Part shown: positions 17,640 to 29,476 of the stretch, piece after piece | Layout of the letters: each line of letters begins with the position of its first letter | Numbering within the stretch: the stretch's first letter is position 1 | Source of the DNA: Amycolatopsis sacchari | GTDB taxonomy: Bacteria > Actinomycetota > Actinomycetes > Mycobacteriales > Pseudonocardiaceae | Reading direction: 5' to 3' | Assembly (NCBI RefSeq): GCF_900114035.1 | Contig: NZ_FORP01000008.1 | Span: forward strand, 1 to 64,000 | DNA length: 64,000 nucleotides | Program-made: the position numbers and the translations under genes | The notes under the pieces: generated by a model | What the model was told of the DNA's origin: nothing | Database searches by the model: none | What the model saw: the letters and a program-made list of their open reading frames with translations, nothing else

Positions 17640-18740
17640 ATGAAGATGCGGAAACGAATGGTGGTGGCGCTGTTGTCCGGGCTCGCGCTGGTGGGCGTGG
17701 CCAGTCCGTCGAGCGGCGCCGTGGAGGTCACCCGCAGCGGGGATTCGGGCCCGGTCGTCGTGGGTCACCGCGGCGCCCCCGGTTACCGCCCCGAGCACAC
17801 GCTCGCGTCCTACGAGCTCGCGTTCCGGCAGGGTGTGAACTGGGTGGACGTCGACCTCGTGCCGACGAAGGACGGCCAGCTCGTCGCGCGGCACGAGAAC
17901 GAGATCGGCGGCACCACGGACGTCGCGCGGCACCCGGAGTTCGCGTCGCGGAAGACCACGAAGGTCATCGACGGGGTCAGCCTCACGGGCTGGTTCACGG
18001 AGGACTTCACGCTCGCCGAGCTGAAGACCCTGCGGGCCACCGAGCGCATCCCGGACGTGCGCCCGCACAACACGATCTACAACGGACGGTGGCAGATCGC
18101 CACGTACCAGGAGGTCCTGGACCTGACGCGGCGACTGGGCCGCGAACTGCACCGGACGCTCGGCACCTACCCGGAGGTCAAGCACTCCACGTACTTCAGC
18201 TCCATCGGCAACCCGACCGAGCCGAAGCTGGTGGCGCTGCTCAACCGCAACGGCCTCAACCGCCCGAACGCGCCGGTGGTCATCCAGTCGTTCGAGGTGA
18301 GCAACCTCAAGGCGCTGAGCAAGCAGGTGCGGGTGCCGCTGCTGCAGCTGACGTCCGCGACGGGCGCCCCGGCGGACTTCGTCGCGAAGGGCGACAAGCG
18401 CACGTACGCGGACCTCGTCACCCCCGCCGGTCTCAAGGAGATCTCCACGTACGCGGACTACCTCGGCCCGGACAAGAACCAGATCATCCCGCGCGACGCG
18501 GCCGGAAACCTCGCCGCACCCACGACGCTGGTCCGTGACGCGCATCACGCGGGCCTGAAAGTGGCGCCCTACACCTTCCGCAATGAAAACAGCTTCCTGC
18601 CCGCGAACCTGCGTTCGTCCGCGGACCCGGCGGAATGGGGCGACATCTTCGCCGAGGAATCCGCTTTCCTGGCAACGGGAATCGACGGTTTCTTCGCGGA
18701 CCAGCCGGACACGGCGTTGCTGGCGGTGAGCGGTGCGTAG
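17640..18740 (+). CDS. Secreted glycerophosphodiester phosphodiesterase
   Basis: ATG at 17640 starts a 366-residue protein with an n-region rich in Lys/Arg (MKMRKRM), a hydrophobic core and an Ala-type cleavage area near residue 27. The GDPD domain follows. VGHRGAPGYRPEHT at 41-54 contains catalytic His43 and metal-binding Glu52, and WVDVDLVPTKDGQLVARHE carries the second motif with an Asp in place of the usual Glu pair. It should hydrolyse glycerophosphodiesters to glycerol-3-phosphate outside the membrane, serving phosphate or glycerol recovery. It is monocistronic, running into the leader of the MFS gene. Confidence 0.88.
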   Translation: MKMRKRMVVALLSGLALVGVASPSSGAVEVTRSGDSGPVVVGHRGAPGYRPEHTLASYELAFRQGVNWVDVDLVPTKDGQLVARHENEIGGTTDVARHPEFASRKTTKVIDGVSLTGWFTEDFTLAELKTLRATERIPDVRPHNTIYNGRWQIATYQEVLDLTRRLGRELHRTLGTYPEVKHSTYFSSIGNPTEPKLVALLNRNGLNRPNAPVVIQSFEVSNLKALSKQVRVPLLQLTSATGAPADFVAKGDKRTYADLVTPAGLKEISTYADYLGPDKNQIIPRDAAGNLAAPTTLVRDAHHAGLKVAPYTFRNENSFLPANLRSSADPAEWGDIFAEESAFLATGIDGFFADQPDTALLAVSGA

Positions 18741-18836
18741 CGCTCGGTCCGGCGCTGCTGTCGCTCTCCGTGATGGATTCGTCGCGGAATCAGCTGCTCG
18801 CGAAATTCTGTAGCGTCTGCTTTTTCCGTTTCGATA

Positions 18837-18856
18837 CCCTCAACGACAGTTGAGGG
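18837..18856 (+). promoter_or_regulatory. Stem-loop in the exporter leader
   Basis: CCCTCAAC (18837-18844) and GTTGAGGG (18849-18856) form a perfect 8-bp stem with GACA loop. It lies upstream of the terminator hairpin and 72 bases before the DHA2 exporter start. A 26-codon open frame (18773-18853, MDSSRNQLLAKFC...) ends inside this stem. It could be an operator or part of an attenuator. Confidence 0.45.
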
Positions 18857-18861
18857 GGTTC

Positions 18862-18906
18862 GCAGGGCGGCGGTGCTTCTCATGGCCTGCCGCCCTGCCC
18901 TTTTTT
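18862..18906 (+). terminator. Intrinsic terminator or attenuator before the DHA2 exporter
   Basis: GCAGGGCGGC (18862-18871) pairs perfectly with GCCGCCCTGC (18889-18898), followed by CC and six T residues. It can end transcription of the phosphodiesterase gene. It lies only 22 bases before the exporter ATG, so if the exporter promoter is upstream of the hairpin it would act as a leader attenuator. Confidence 0.75.
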
Positions 18907-18927
18907 CGTGACTCGGAACGGGATCTG

Positions 18928-20448
18928 ATGACTACTGCTGAGCCAAGACCCGCGGACTCGGACAAGCTCGACTCCGGGGTGCTCAAGATCGCCGGGGTCG
19001 TGGTCCTCGGCGCCGTCATGGCGATTCTCGACACCACGGTCGTCAACGTCGCGATCCAGGCGCTGACACTCGAGTTCAAGACGTCGTTCGACACCATCCA
19101 GTGGGTCGTCACCGGCTACATGCTCGCGCTGGCGACCGTCATCCCGGTCACCGGCTGGGCGTGTGACCGGTTCGGCACCAAGCGGCTGTACCTGCTGTCG
19201 ATCGGGCTGTTCCTGCTCGGCTCGATGCTCGCCGGCATGGCGTGGAACATCGAGTCGCTCATCGCCTTCCGCGTGCTGCAGGGGCTCGGCGGCGGCATGC
19301 TGATGCCCGCGGGCATGACGATCATGACCAAGGCCGCGGGCCCGCACCGGGTCGGCCGGGTGATGGCCGTGCTCGGCGTGCCGATGCTGCTGGGCCCGAT
19401 CGGCGGCCCGATCCTCGGCGGCTGGCTGGTCGACGCCGTGAGCTGGCGCTGGATCTTCTACATCAACGTGCCGATCGGCGCGATCGCGTTCCTGCTGGCC
19501 CTGCGGCTGCTGCCCAAGGACGAGTCGCGTCCCGCGGAGAAGTTCGACTTCCCCGGCATGCTGATGCTCTCGCCCGGTCTCGCGCTGCTGATCTTCGGCG
19601 TGTCGAAGCTCCCGGCGGAGGGTGGCATCTCGTCGACGAGCGTGTGGCTGCCCGGGCTGCTGGGGATCGTGCTGATCGCGGTGTTCGTGCTGCGGGCCAC
19701 CCGGATCGCGAACCCGCTCGTGGACCTGAAGCTGTTCAGGGACAGGACGTTCTCGACCGCGATGATCACGATGACGTTCTTCATGGCCGCCTTCCTCGGC
19801 GCGATGCTGCTGCTGCCCACGTACTTCGTGCTCGTGCGCGGGGAGTCCGCGCTGCAGGCGGGGCTGCTGATGGCGCCGCAGGGGCTCGGCGCGATGCTGA
19901 CGATGCCCATCGGCGGCCGGCTGGCCGACAAGATCGGCGCGGGCAAGATCGTGGTGCCCGGCATCGTGGTGATCCTCGTGGGGCTCGCGTTGTTCACCCA
20001 GGTCGGCGCCGACACGCCGTACCCGCTGCTGATGGCCGGGCTGTTCGTGGTGGGCCTGGGCATGGGCTTCACGATGATGCCGATCAGCGCGGCGGCGCTG
20101 CAGACGCTCACCCAGCGCACGGTGGCCAAGGCGTCGACGACGATGAACATCGTCCAGCAGGCGGCGGGCGGTATCGGTTCGGCCGTGATGTCGGTTGTGC
20201 TGGCGAGCCTGCTCGCGGGCAAGTTCGGGGTCCCGACGAGCCAGGGCCAGCTGGCGGCCACGGCGCTGCTGATGAACCCGCAGACGCACGACACGGCGGC
20301 CGGCGCCTCGGCCGACGCGTTCGCCTCCACGTTCCTGTGGTCGCTGGTGCTGGTCGCGGTGTGCCTCGTCCCGGCGTTGTTCCTGCCGAAGCGCCCGCCG
20401 GTGCGCAAGGAGGACGACGAGCAGGTCGTCGCCCCCGTGCTGCACTGA
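18928..20448 (+). CDS. Drug exporter of the DHA2 (EmrB/QacA) MFS family
   Basis: A 506-residue proton-driven exporter with 14 predicted membrane helices. MAILDTTVVNVAIQAL is the DHA2 motif D1, GWACDRFGTKRLYL is loop motif A, and GVPMLLGPIGGPILGGWLVD is the antiporter motif C. The start ATG at 18928 has only a weak ribosome-binding site. No regulator gene is adjacent. The leader carries two stem-loops, the second with a U-tract, so expression may be controlled in the RNA. Substrate unknown; the family exports dyes, antibiotics and other amphipathic compounds. Confidence 0.9.
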   Translation: MTTAEPRPADSDKLDSGVLKIAGVVVLGAVMAILDTTVVNVAIQALTLEFKTSFDTIQWVVTGYMLALATVIPVTGWACDRFGTKRLYLLSIGLFLLGSMLAGMAWNIESLIAFRVLQGLGGGMLMPAGMTIMTKAAGPHRVGRVMAVLGVPMLLGPIGGPILGGWLVDAVSWRWIFYINVPIGAIAFLLALRLLPKDESRPAEKFDFPGMLMLSPGLALLIFGVSKLPAEGGISSTSVWLPGLLGIVLIAVFVLRATRIANPLVDLKLFRDRTFSTAMITMTFFMAAFLGAMLLLPTYFVLVRGESALQAGLLMAPQGLGAMLTMPIGGRLADKIGAGKIVVPGIVVILVGLALFTQVGADTPYPLLMAGLFVVGLGMGFTMMPISAAALQTLTQRTVAKASTTMNIVQQAAGGIGSAVMSVVLASLLAGKFGVPTSQGQLAATALLMNPQTHDTAAGASADAFASTFLWSLVLVAVCLVPALFLPKRPPVRKEDDEQVVAPVLH

Positions 20449-20452
20449 CTCC

Positions 20453-20486
20453 GTTCGCAACCCGCGGGTTTCCGCGGGGTGCGAAC
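20453..20486 (+). terminator. Stem-loop terminator after the DHA2 exporter
   Basis: GTTCGCAACCCGCGG and CCGCGGGGTGCGAAC form a 15-bp stem with one mismatch and a GTTT loop, starting five bases after the exporter stop. A short GCGTTT follows. It separates the exporter from the antiporter gene. Confidence 0.7.
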
Positions 20487-20512
20487 GCGTTTCCCTGGGT
20501 ATGGGTCAGTGC

Positions 20513-22165
20513 ATGGAACTCGTGACCCTGATGGCGGTGCTCGCCGGGGCCCTCGGGCTGACGGCCGTCGCGCGGCGGTACAACCTCTCGGCCCCGCTGC
20601 TGATCGTCGTGGTGGCGCTGGCGGTGTCGTACCTCCCCGGGGTGCCCCGGATCGAGCTCGAACCGGAGCTGATCCTCACGCTGGTCCTGCCGCCGCTGCT
20701 GTACTCGACGGCGCTGGACAGTTCCTTCGCGCAGTTCCGCGCCGCCTCCCGGCCCATCATCGCGCTCGGGGTCGTCCTGGTCGTCGTCACGGCGTTCGTC
20801 GTGGGGTTCGTGGTGCACCTGGTGCTGCCGGAGCTGCCGCTGGCCTCCGCGCTGGTGCTGGGTGCCGTGGTCGCCCCGCCCGACGCCGTCACCGCGGTCG
20901 CGATCGGGCGGCGGCTCGGGTTGCCACGCCGGCTGATGACCGTGCTCACCGGCGAAAGCCTCGTCAACGACGCCGCCGCGCTGACCCTGTACAAGATCAC
21001 GCTGGCCGCCGTGCTGGGCGCCGCGGGCTCGATCGGCCACGGGTTCCTGATCTTCCTGGTCGCCGCGGTGCTCGGGATCGCCGTCGGGCTGGTGGCCGGG
21101 GTGCTCGTCGGCTTCATCCGCCGCAAGCTCGACGACCCGCTGATGGAGTCGGTGTTCGGGATCATCGTGCCGTTCGCCGTGTACGTCATCGCCGAGCACA
21201 TCCACCCGTTCTCCGCCGACTTCAGCGGTTCGGGCGTGCTCGCCGTCGTCGCGGCCGGGCTGTACCTCGGCAACCAGTCCCTGCGGTCCGGTTCCGCGAC
21301 GCGCGTGCAGGACTCGTCGGTGTGGGCGTCGCTCGACGTGCTGCTCGAAACGCTCGTGTTCGCGTTGATGGGCCTGCAACTGCCGTTCGTGCTGGAGAAC
21401 ATGGACAGCGCCGCGCCCAGCAACGGCGCGCTCGTGCTCGCGGCGGTCGTCGTGCTCGTGGTGACGATCGGGATCCGCATCCCGTACGTGTTCCTGACCG
21501 GTGTCCTGCCGCACGCGCTGCGCCTGTTCGGCGGCGAGCGCACGAGACCACCGCTGCGGTACTTCACGATCCTGTCGTGGACGGGGATGCGCGGCGTGGT
21601 GACCCTCGCCGCCGCCACCGGTGTGCCGCTCGTGACGAGCACCGGCGCCCCGTTCCCCGGCCGCGAGGAGATCCAGCTGTTCGCGTTCGTCGTCGCCGTC
21701 GGCACGTTGCTGATCCAGGGGCTGACGCTGCCCGTGTTGATCCGCCGGATCGGCATCGACCCGGAACTGGAGGCGGAACACGACGAGGAGCAGGAGAAGT
21801 ACGCGAGGGAACAGGCGATGCACGCGGCGATGCGGCGCCTCGACGACCTGATGCCCGAGGTGCTGTCCAAAGTGGACATCCCGAAGGAGCGGGCGGACCG
21901 GCTCGTCGCGAGGCTGCGCGGGCTCGTCGAATCCCGTTACCAGGCCGCGATCGCCGGGATCTCGCTCAACAGCGAGGAACGCGAAGCCAGCCCGCACGCC
22001 GCGTTCGTCCGCGCGAGACGGGAACTCCTGCTGGCACAACGGGAAGCGGTCCTCGCGTGCCGGGAGGCCGGCGACCTGGACGACGACGTGCTCCGCAAGG
22101 TGCTGCGTGAACTGGACCTGGAGGAGCTCTCGCTGTCGGCGACGCTGAACCCGCGCCTCAGCTGA
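20513..22165 (+). CDS. Na+/H+ antiporter of the CPA1 family
   Basis: A 550-residue antiporter with about 12 membrane helices in the first 410 residues. The paired charged motif of CPA1 exchangers is visible in the order PPDAVTA, then GESLVNDAAALTLY, with the Asp of the ND motif as the ion-binding residue. LSWTGMRGVVTLAAA is the later conserved helix. The C-terminal 120 or so residues are a charged cytosolic coiled-coil region. It should exchange protons for sodium or potassium. ATG 20513 is chosen; ATG 20501 in the same frame is also possible. Confidence 0.88.
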   Translation: MELVTLMAVLAGALGLTAVARRYNLSAPLLIVVVALAVSYLPGVPRIELEPELILTLVLPPLLYSTALDSSFAQFRAASRPIIALGVVLVVVTAFVVGFVVHLVLPELPLASALVLGAVVAPPDAVTAVAIGRRLGLPRRLMTVLTGESLVNDAAALTLYKITLAAVLGAAGSIGHGFLIFLVAAVLGIAVGLVAGVLVGFIRRKLDDPLMESVFGIIVPFAVYVIAEHIHPFSADFSGSGVLAVVAAGLYLGNQSLRSGSATRVQDSSVWASLDVLLETLVFALMGLQLPFVLENMDSAAPSNGALVLAAVVVLVVTIGIRIPYVFLTGVLPHALRLFGGERTRPPLRYFTILSWTGMRGVVTLAAATGVPLVTSTGAPFPGREEIQLFAFVVAVGTLLIQGLTLPVLIRRIGIDPELEAEHDEEQEKYAREQAMHAAMRRLDDLMPEVLSKVDIPKERADRLVARLRGLVESRYQAAIAGISLNSEEREASPHAAFVRARRELLLAQREAVLACREAGDLDDDVLRKVLRELDLEELSLSATLNPRLS

Positions 22166-22267
22166 GGCCGACGAGCACGGCGTCCCACGACCTGGGAGCG
22201 CTGGCTTCCCACCGAGGACAGGCGCCATCGTGGGATTTCCGCGAACGGCCGAAGAACTGGAGCGACC

Positions 22268-24766
<2,499 letters not shown>

Positions 24767-24847
24767 CTACTGCTCGTAAACCTACGGACGTCGGTAAATC
24801 ACCCACGGGTATTGCCGGTGTTCACCTGGTCCAGTCACGCTCGCCGC

Positions 24848-25474
24848 ATGGCTGGTTCCCGTACGTTCACCGTCCTGCTCGCCGCCGCCGTCGTCACCGC
24901 CGGGCTCACCGGTACCGCGCTCGCCACCCCGCCCGGCATCCCCTCGGAGACCACCGCCCGTTCGGAGCTCGCCGCGCTGACCGTCAAGGCCGACGGTTCG
25001 CTCACCGGCTACTCACGCGACAAGTTCCCGCACTGGATCGACCAGGGCGGCAGCTGCAACACCCGTGAGGTCGTGCTGAAGCGCGACGGCACGAACGTCG
25101 TCACCGGCTCGGACTGCGCGCCCACGTCCGGCCGCTGGTACAGCCCCTACGACGGCGCGACGTGGACCGCCGCGTCGGACGTCGACATCGACCACGTCGT
25201 GCCGCTCGCCGACGCGTGGCGCACCGGCGCGTCGTCGTGGACCACGGCGCAGCGGCAGGCGTACGCGAACGACCTGTCCGACCCGCAGCTGATCGCCGTC
25301 ACCGACAACGTCAACCAGGAGAAGGGCGACGCGTCGCCGGACGAGTGGAAGCCGCCGCTCACGAGCTACTGGTGCACCTACGCCGAGATGTGGATCGCGG
25401 TGAAGTACAGGTGGAAGCTGACGGTGAACTCCGCCGAGAAGGCGGCGCTCACGGACATGCTCGACCGCTGCTGA
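24848..25474 (+). CDS. Secreted HNH-family nuclease (DUF1524)
   Basis: ATG at 24848 gives 208 residues beginning MAGSRTFTVLLAAAVVTAGL, a clear Sec signal peptide cleaved near ALATPPG. The mature domain contains DIDHVVPLADAW, the His-Val core of DUF1524/GmrSD-type HNH nucleases. Later residues NDLSDPQLIAVTDNVNQEKGD supply the Asn and a Lys. A Cys pair (SCNTRE and SDCAPT) may form a disulfide in the secreted protein. Likely an extracellular DNase for nutrient release or competition. An upstream in-frame ATG adds 12 residues that break the signal-peptide pattern. Confidence 0.88.
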   Translation: MAGSRTFTVLLAAAVVTAGLTGTALATPPGIPSETTARSELAALTVKADGSLTGYSRDKFPHWIDQGGSCNTREVVLKRDGTNVVTGSDCAPTSGRWYSPYDGATWTAASDVDIDHVVPLADAWRTGASSWTTAQRQAYANDLSDPQLIAVTDNVNQEKGDASPDEWKPPLTSYWCTYAEMWIAVKYRWKLTVNSAEKAALTDMLDRC

Positions 25475-25504
25475 CGACCAGCAGCCGCTTCCCCACCACC
25501 ACCC

Positions 25505-27358
25505 TCAACGGACTCGCTTCGCGAGGCTGAGTATCTCTCGTGCCACGGCGTCGTTCTGCCGCAGTGGCAAGGCGTTGATCCGCGGTCGCGTGAACGCGGC
25601 GGCGGAGCGGGCGCTGGTGTGCGGGCCGAGGGAGAACCACCGCTCGTGCGGTGTGCCGTCCGGCTTGAGCAGCCTGCCGTCGGACAACCGCGTGTGTATG
25701 CGCCCGGAGGGCTGACCGAGGACCAGTTCCTCGGTCAGCTCCCCGGAATCGCGCAGTGTGCGGATGAGCTCGTCCGACGCGAGGCCGACGCTCGCGTTCG
25801 GCAGCCGCGCCTCGACGAGCGTCCGCGCCTCGAGTTCGCCGGGGAAGCTGCTGGTGGTCGCGACGAACCGGCCGCGTTCGGAGGTCACGCGCAGTTCCGC
25901 GCCCGCGAACGACACCACGCCCGCCTGCTCGAGCGCCAGCAGCTCCCGCAACCGCCGTGGCGGCGGGCCGCTGGCGTAGAAGCTGAAGAACCCGTGGAAC
26001 CAGCCGTCCACATCGGACACCTGGGAGATCGGGTCGAGCCGCCCGGAGTCGGCGAGCCCCGGCAGGTGGTGGTAGACCGACAGCAGGGCCATGAACCCGC
26101 CGAGATCCGCGCTATAGGCCGGATCCGCGCGCCGCGCGAGGTCCGCCTCGACGTACTCGCGCAGGTGCTTGCCGAAGCTCTCCGCGTCCTCGAACCGCTC
26201 GCCCGCCAACGGCCGGTCGAGCCGGTTCAGGTCGAGCCGGTCCTCCTCGGCGGGCACCGCACCCTCGATCAGGGCGCGCATTTCCTCGCTGTCCCAACGG
26301 TGTTCGGCGAAGCGCTCGGCGAACTCGGGAAAGCCGAGCCGCACGCGGTCGGGATGCCCCGTCCACAGCTCGCTGTAGTAACCCCACGCGATTTCCTTGG
26401 CCACCAAGGGCCACACGTCGGCGAAGAAGTCGAGCGGCCCCTCCGGCAGCGCCTCGATCACGGCCGCGTCGAAGAACTTGGGCAGCTGCAACGGTTCGCC
26501 CTGCAGCCGGTACCCGGGCTTCGAGTGGTACGGCACGCCGCGCCGGGAACCCACGTGCAGCACGGGTTCCGCGCCGCTCGGCGTGTAGACCAGCGACCCG
26601 TCGTCCCGTTCGTCGAACCGGCCGCCGCGGCCCTCGGTGAGCAGCAGCATGAGGTCGACGAACGCCAGCCCGAACCCACGCACCAGCACGTGCTCGCCCG
26701 CCGGGATCGCCGAGTAGTCGATGTCGGCGGTGTACCCCGCGGGGTAGTAGGAAAGGCCGTGCTCGCGCGCGTACTCGACCAGCCCGGCCGACGCGGCGTC
26801 CGGCTCGGCGTCGAGGTGACCCACGGTCAGCAACAGCAGGTCCGCGGGGACGGAGGTGCCGTCGGCCAGCCGCACGTGGTCGTCCTCGACGCGCACCGCC
26901 CGCGCGCGGTGCTCCACGACCTCGATGCCTTCGGGCAGCTCGTCCAGCACGCGCCGGTACACCCACGCCAGGTAGGTGCTCTGCAGCCGCCGGGTCGGGA
27001 ACGACGTGGTGAGCAGGGCGGCTAGCTCGTCGTGCAGGTCGGCGGCGATCTCGTGCCGCAGCTCGCCGCGCCGCAGCTGGTCCGCCCACTCGGCCAGCGA
27101 AGGCCCCGGCCGGACCGGGCCGTCCATCCGCACGGTCTCGTCGGTGAACATCGTGACGTCCTCGGTCATCGAGTTCATCCGCAGCAGCGGCGACTGCTCG
27201 TACCGCCAGATCCGGCCCGGCCCCGGCGGGAACGGGTCGATCAGGTGCACCACCAGGCGGGTGGTGCCGAGCAGCTCGGCCGCGTTCGCCGAGATCCGTT
27301 CCAGGACACCGACCCCACGCGGCCCCGCCCCCACGATCGCGAGGTGACACGGCGCCAT
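25505..27358 (-). CDS. FAD/NAD(P)-binding protein (PF13454-type)
   Basis: A 617-residue flavoprotein. The N-terminal Rossmann motif is AIVGAGPRGVGVLERI (residues 7-22), and DPFPPGPGRIWRYEQS matches the PF13454 FAD-NAD(P)-binding group. SPLLRMNSMTEDVT follows, and LLLLTVGHLDAE is the second NAD(P)-type strand. The rest is a long, mostly helical lobe of unknown role. Such proteins are probably amine or small-molecule monooxygenases related to HpnW/SidA-like enzymes, sometimes in natural-product clusters, but no such cluster surrounds this gene. It diverges from the M1-type peptidase gene. Confidence 0.75.
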   Translation of the reverse strand: MAPCHLAIVGAGPRGVGVLERISANAAELLGTTRLVVHLIDPFPPGPGRIWRYEQSPLLRMNSMTEDVTMFTDETVRMDGPVRPGPSLAEWADQLRRGELRHEIAADLHDELAALLTTSFPTRRLQSTYLAWVYRRVLDELPEGIEVVEHRARAVRVEDDHVRLADGTSVPADLLLLTVGHLDAEPDAASAGLVEYAREHGLSYYPAGYTADIDYSAIPAGEHVLVRGFGLAFVDLMLLLTEGRGGRFDERDDGSLVYTPSGAEPVLHVGSRRGVPYHSKPGYRLQGEPLQLPKFFDAAVIEALPEGPLDFFADVWPLVAKEIAWGYYSELWTGHPDRVRLGFPEFAERFAEHRWDSEEMRALIEGAVPAEEDRLDLNRLDRPLAGERFEDAESFGKHLREYVEADLARRADPAYSADLGGFMALLSVYHHLPGLADSGRLDPISQVSDVDGWFHGFFSFYASGPPPRRLRELLALEQAGVVSFAGAELRVTSERGRFVATTSSFPGELEARTLVEARLPNASVGLASDELIRTLRDSGELTEELVLGQPSGRIHTRLSDGRLLKPDGTPHERWFSLGPHTSARSAAAFTRPRINALPLRQNDAVAREILSLAKRVR

Positions 27359-27478
27359 GCTTCCGAAGTTACGGGGATCTCCCGCGCCGGGGGACGGGGT
27401 TCCGCGATGTGGACGTTGCGACGAAACCGCGACACGACCTGGACGCCGGTCGGACGGCGCCTGCCGACAGTGTGGTCC

Positions 27479-28795
27479 ATGAAGACGAAAACACTGGTGG
27501 TCGCCACCGTGCTGGCGGGCTCACTGGCCGGGACCGGCAGTGCGTCCGCCACAGCGGGTCCGAGCGGTGACTTCGACGTCACCGGCTACGACATCACGAT
27601 GGACTACCGGCCGGACAGCCGGAACCTGCAGGGTGTCACGGTGGTCAGCGCGGTGTCCGCCGAATCGTTGCGCAGCCTCACGCTCGCCCTCGACGGCCCA
27701 CGCGTCCGTTCGGTCGAGATCGACTCGCAAGCGGCGCGGTACACGCAGAGCGGGGAGGACCTGGTCGTCGAGCCTGCGACGCCCATCGGCCGCGGCGCCC
27801 GGTTCACCGTCCGGATCTCCTACGACGGCACGCCCGGCGCCGCGTGGCTCCCCACCACGTCAGGCGGGGCGACGGCGTTCGAAGGCGGCTCCAGCGCTTG
27901 GTTCCCCGCGCACGAGGACGGCCACGACAAGGCCCGGTTCCACCTGGTGGCGACCGTGCCGGACGGCTGGGGCGTCGTGTCGATCGGGCGGGAGGGCGCG
28001 GTGCGGCACGAACCGGGCGCCACGACGTACGACTGGACGGAGCCGGCTGCCGACCCCGACTTCATCGCCGTGTCCGTCGACCGCTTCACCATCGACCGCT
28101 CGGCGCTGGCCGACGGGACCCCGGTGGTCAACGCGTACGCCCCCGGCCTGGAGGCGGCGACCAGACCACTGGCCGACCGCCTGCCCGAGATCCTCGGCTT
28201 CCTGTCCGGGAGGTTCGGCCCGTACCCGTTCGACGCGGCGGGCAACGTGTTCGTGGACGTCAACGACGACGGGCCCGGGACCTCGCCGCAGACCCGGCCG
28301 GTGTACCTCGGCGCGGGCAACAGCCAGTACATGAACATCCAGCAGGTCGTCCACGAGCAGGCCCACCAGTGGTACGGGGTGTCGGTCGCGCCCGGCCAGG
28401 CGGAGGACGGTTGCCTGGCCGAGTGCTTCGCGAGCTACGCGACGTGGCTGTGGGACGAGGCCGAAGGCGGCGCCGACCTGGACGCCCGGTACCGCGAGCA
28501 GGTCGAGGCCGCCAAGGGGGACAGCGCTTTCTGGCAGCCGCTCTACCGCCCGGGGCAGCTGCCGGGGCTGAACATGTACAGCAAGGGCCCGCTCGCCCTG
28601 CACGCACTGCGCCGGCAGATCGGCGACGAGGCGTTCGGCCGGCTGCTCAAGGGATGGGCGCAGGCGCACCGAGGTGAGTACGTCGGCTGGCCGGAGTTCG
28701 AAGCCTTCGCCGGGAGGATCTCCGGGCAGGACCTCACCGGCTTCTTCCAGGCCTGGTTCCGCGGCGCCACGGTCCCCGCGGACGGATACCTCTGA
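27479..28795 (+). CDS. Secreted M1-family-like zinc metallopeptidase
   Basis: A 438-residue protein with signal peptide MKTKTLVVATVLAGSLAG, cleaved near ASATAGP. After an N-terminal beta domain (about 30-200), the gluzincin motif HEQAH lies at 292-296 and the third zinc ligand Glu315 is 19 residues later in CLAECFASYATW, the normal M1 spacing. The GAMEN exopeptidase motif is not obvious, so it may not be a true aminopeptidase. It fits the group of shorter secreted M1 relatives of actinobacteria. ATG 27479 is chosen because it begins the signal peptide. Confidence 0.85.
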   Translation: MKTKTLVVATVLAGSLAGTGSASATAGPSGDFDVTGYDITMDYRPDSRNLQGVTVVSAVSAESLRSLTLALDGPRVRSVEIDSQAARYTQSGEDLVVEPATPIGRGARFTVRISYDGTPGAAWLPTTSGGATAFEGGSSAWFPAHEDGHDKARFHLVATVPDGWGVVSIGREGAVRHEPGATTYDWTEPAADPDFIAVSVDRFTIDRSALADGTPVVNAYAPGLEAATRPLADRLPEILGFLSGRFGPYPFDAAGNVFVDVNDDGPGTSPQTRPVYLGAGNSQYMNIQQVVHEQAHQWYGVSVAPGQAEDGCLAECFASYATWLWDEAEGGADLDARYREQVEAAKGDSAFWQPLYRPGQLPGLNMYSKGPLALHALRRQIGDEAFGRLLKGWAQAHRGEYVGWPEFEAFAGRISGQDLTGFFQAWFRGATVPADGYL

Positions 28796-28802
28796 CCCGG
28801 CG

Positions 28803-29453
28803 TCACCGCACCCGGTCGATGACCTCCGGGGTCTGGCCGTGCAGCCGCAGGACCCCGCCGATCGTGAACTCGGTGAGCAGGTCGATGAGCGCCTCGCGGT
28901 CGGGCGGTTCGCCCGGCCAGGACAGGTTGACCAGCGTCTCCGTCATCGCGAAGTACATGGCCACCAGCGCGACGTCCGCGCGGCCCGGCTCGACGCCGTA
29001 CGCGGCCCAGCGCCGGGCGCTGGCCTCCTGGTAGACCTCGGCGAGCCGGGCGCGCAGCCGCGTCAACGCCGGGTTGCCCGCGCGCTCGGCCTCCTGCAGC
29101 AGGGGCATCGCCTCGGGGTGCTCGGCGACGAAGGCGAACAGGTTCGCGTAGTTCTTGCGCGCCCACGACTTCAGGTCGAGGTCGGCATCACCGGAACCGC
29201 GCTCGGCGATCGTGCGGTACGCCTGCTCTTCGAGGTCGGCGACCGCCTGCTCGAACAGGTGGGTCTTGTCGCCGAACAGCTCGTAGACCGCCTGCCTGCT
29301 CAGCCCGGCCTGGCGCGCGATCTGCTCGATCGTCGCGCCCTGCACCCCGGCGGTCGCGAACACCTGCCGGGCGGCGGCCAGCACCAGCGCGCGCTGGTCC
29401 TCCACGGGCAGCTTCCGCGGCCTGCCCGGACCACGCTTCCGGGGGATTGCCAT
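28803..29453 (-). CDS. TetR-family repressor, probable regulator of the divergent lipase
   Basis: A 216-residue TetR protein with a basic N-terminal arm (MAIPRKRGPGRPRKLP). Its helix-turn-helix covers about residues 22-62 (ATIEQIARQAGLSRQAVYELFGDKTHLFE), and the C-terminal domain would bind a hydrophobic ligand. A perfect palindrome (29477-29500) lies 23 bases upstream, between this gene and the lipase gene. The usual divergent TetR arrangement makes auto- and lipase regulation likely. The effector may be a fatty acid or acyl-CoA, which is inference. Confidence 0.85.
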   Translation of the reverse strand: MAIPRKRGPGRPRKLPVEDQRALVLAAARQVFATAGVQGATIEQIARQAGLSRQAVYELFGDKTHLFEQAVADLEEQAYRTIAERGSGDADLDLKSWARKNYANLFAFVAEHPEAMPLLQEAERAGNPALTRLRARLAEVYQEASARRWAAYGVEPGRADVALVAMYFAMTETLVNLSWPGEPPDREALIDLLTEFTIGGVLRLHGQTPEVIDRVR

Positions 29454-29476
29454 CGCGGTGCCCTCACCTCGATCCT

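Noticed and set aside
22183-22235. Inverted TCCCACGA pair before the OsmC-type gene
   Set aside because: Arms are 37 bases apart and only eight bases long. It was kept as a note in the gene entry but not called as a separate site.
25467-25485. GCTGCTG/CAGCAGC stem over the stop codon of the HNH nuclease gene
   Set aside because: Seven-base arms without a U-run, and codon repeats (CTG) explain it as well as a terminator.
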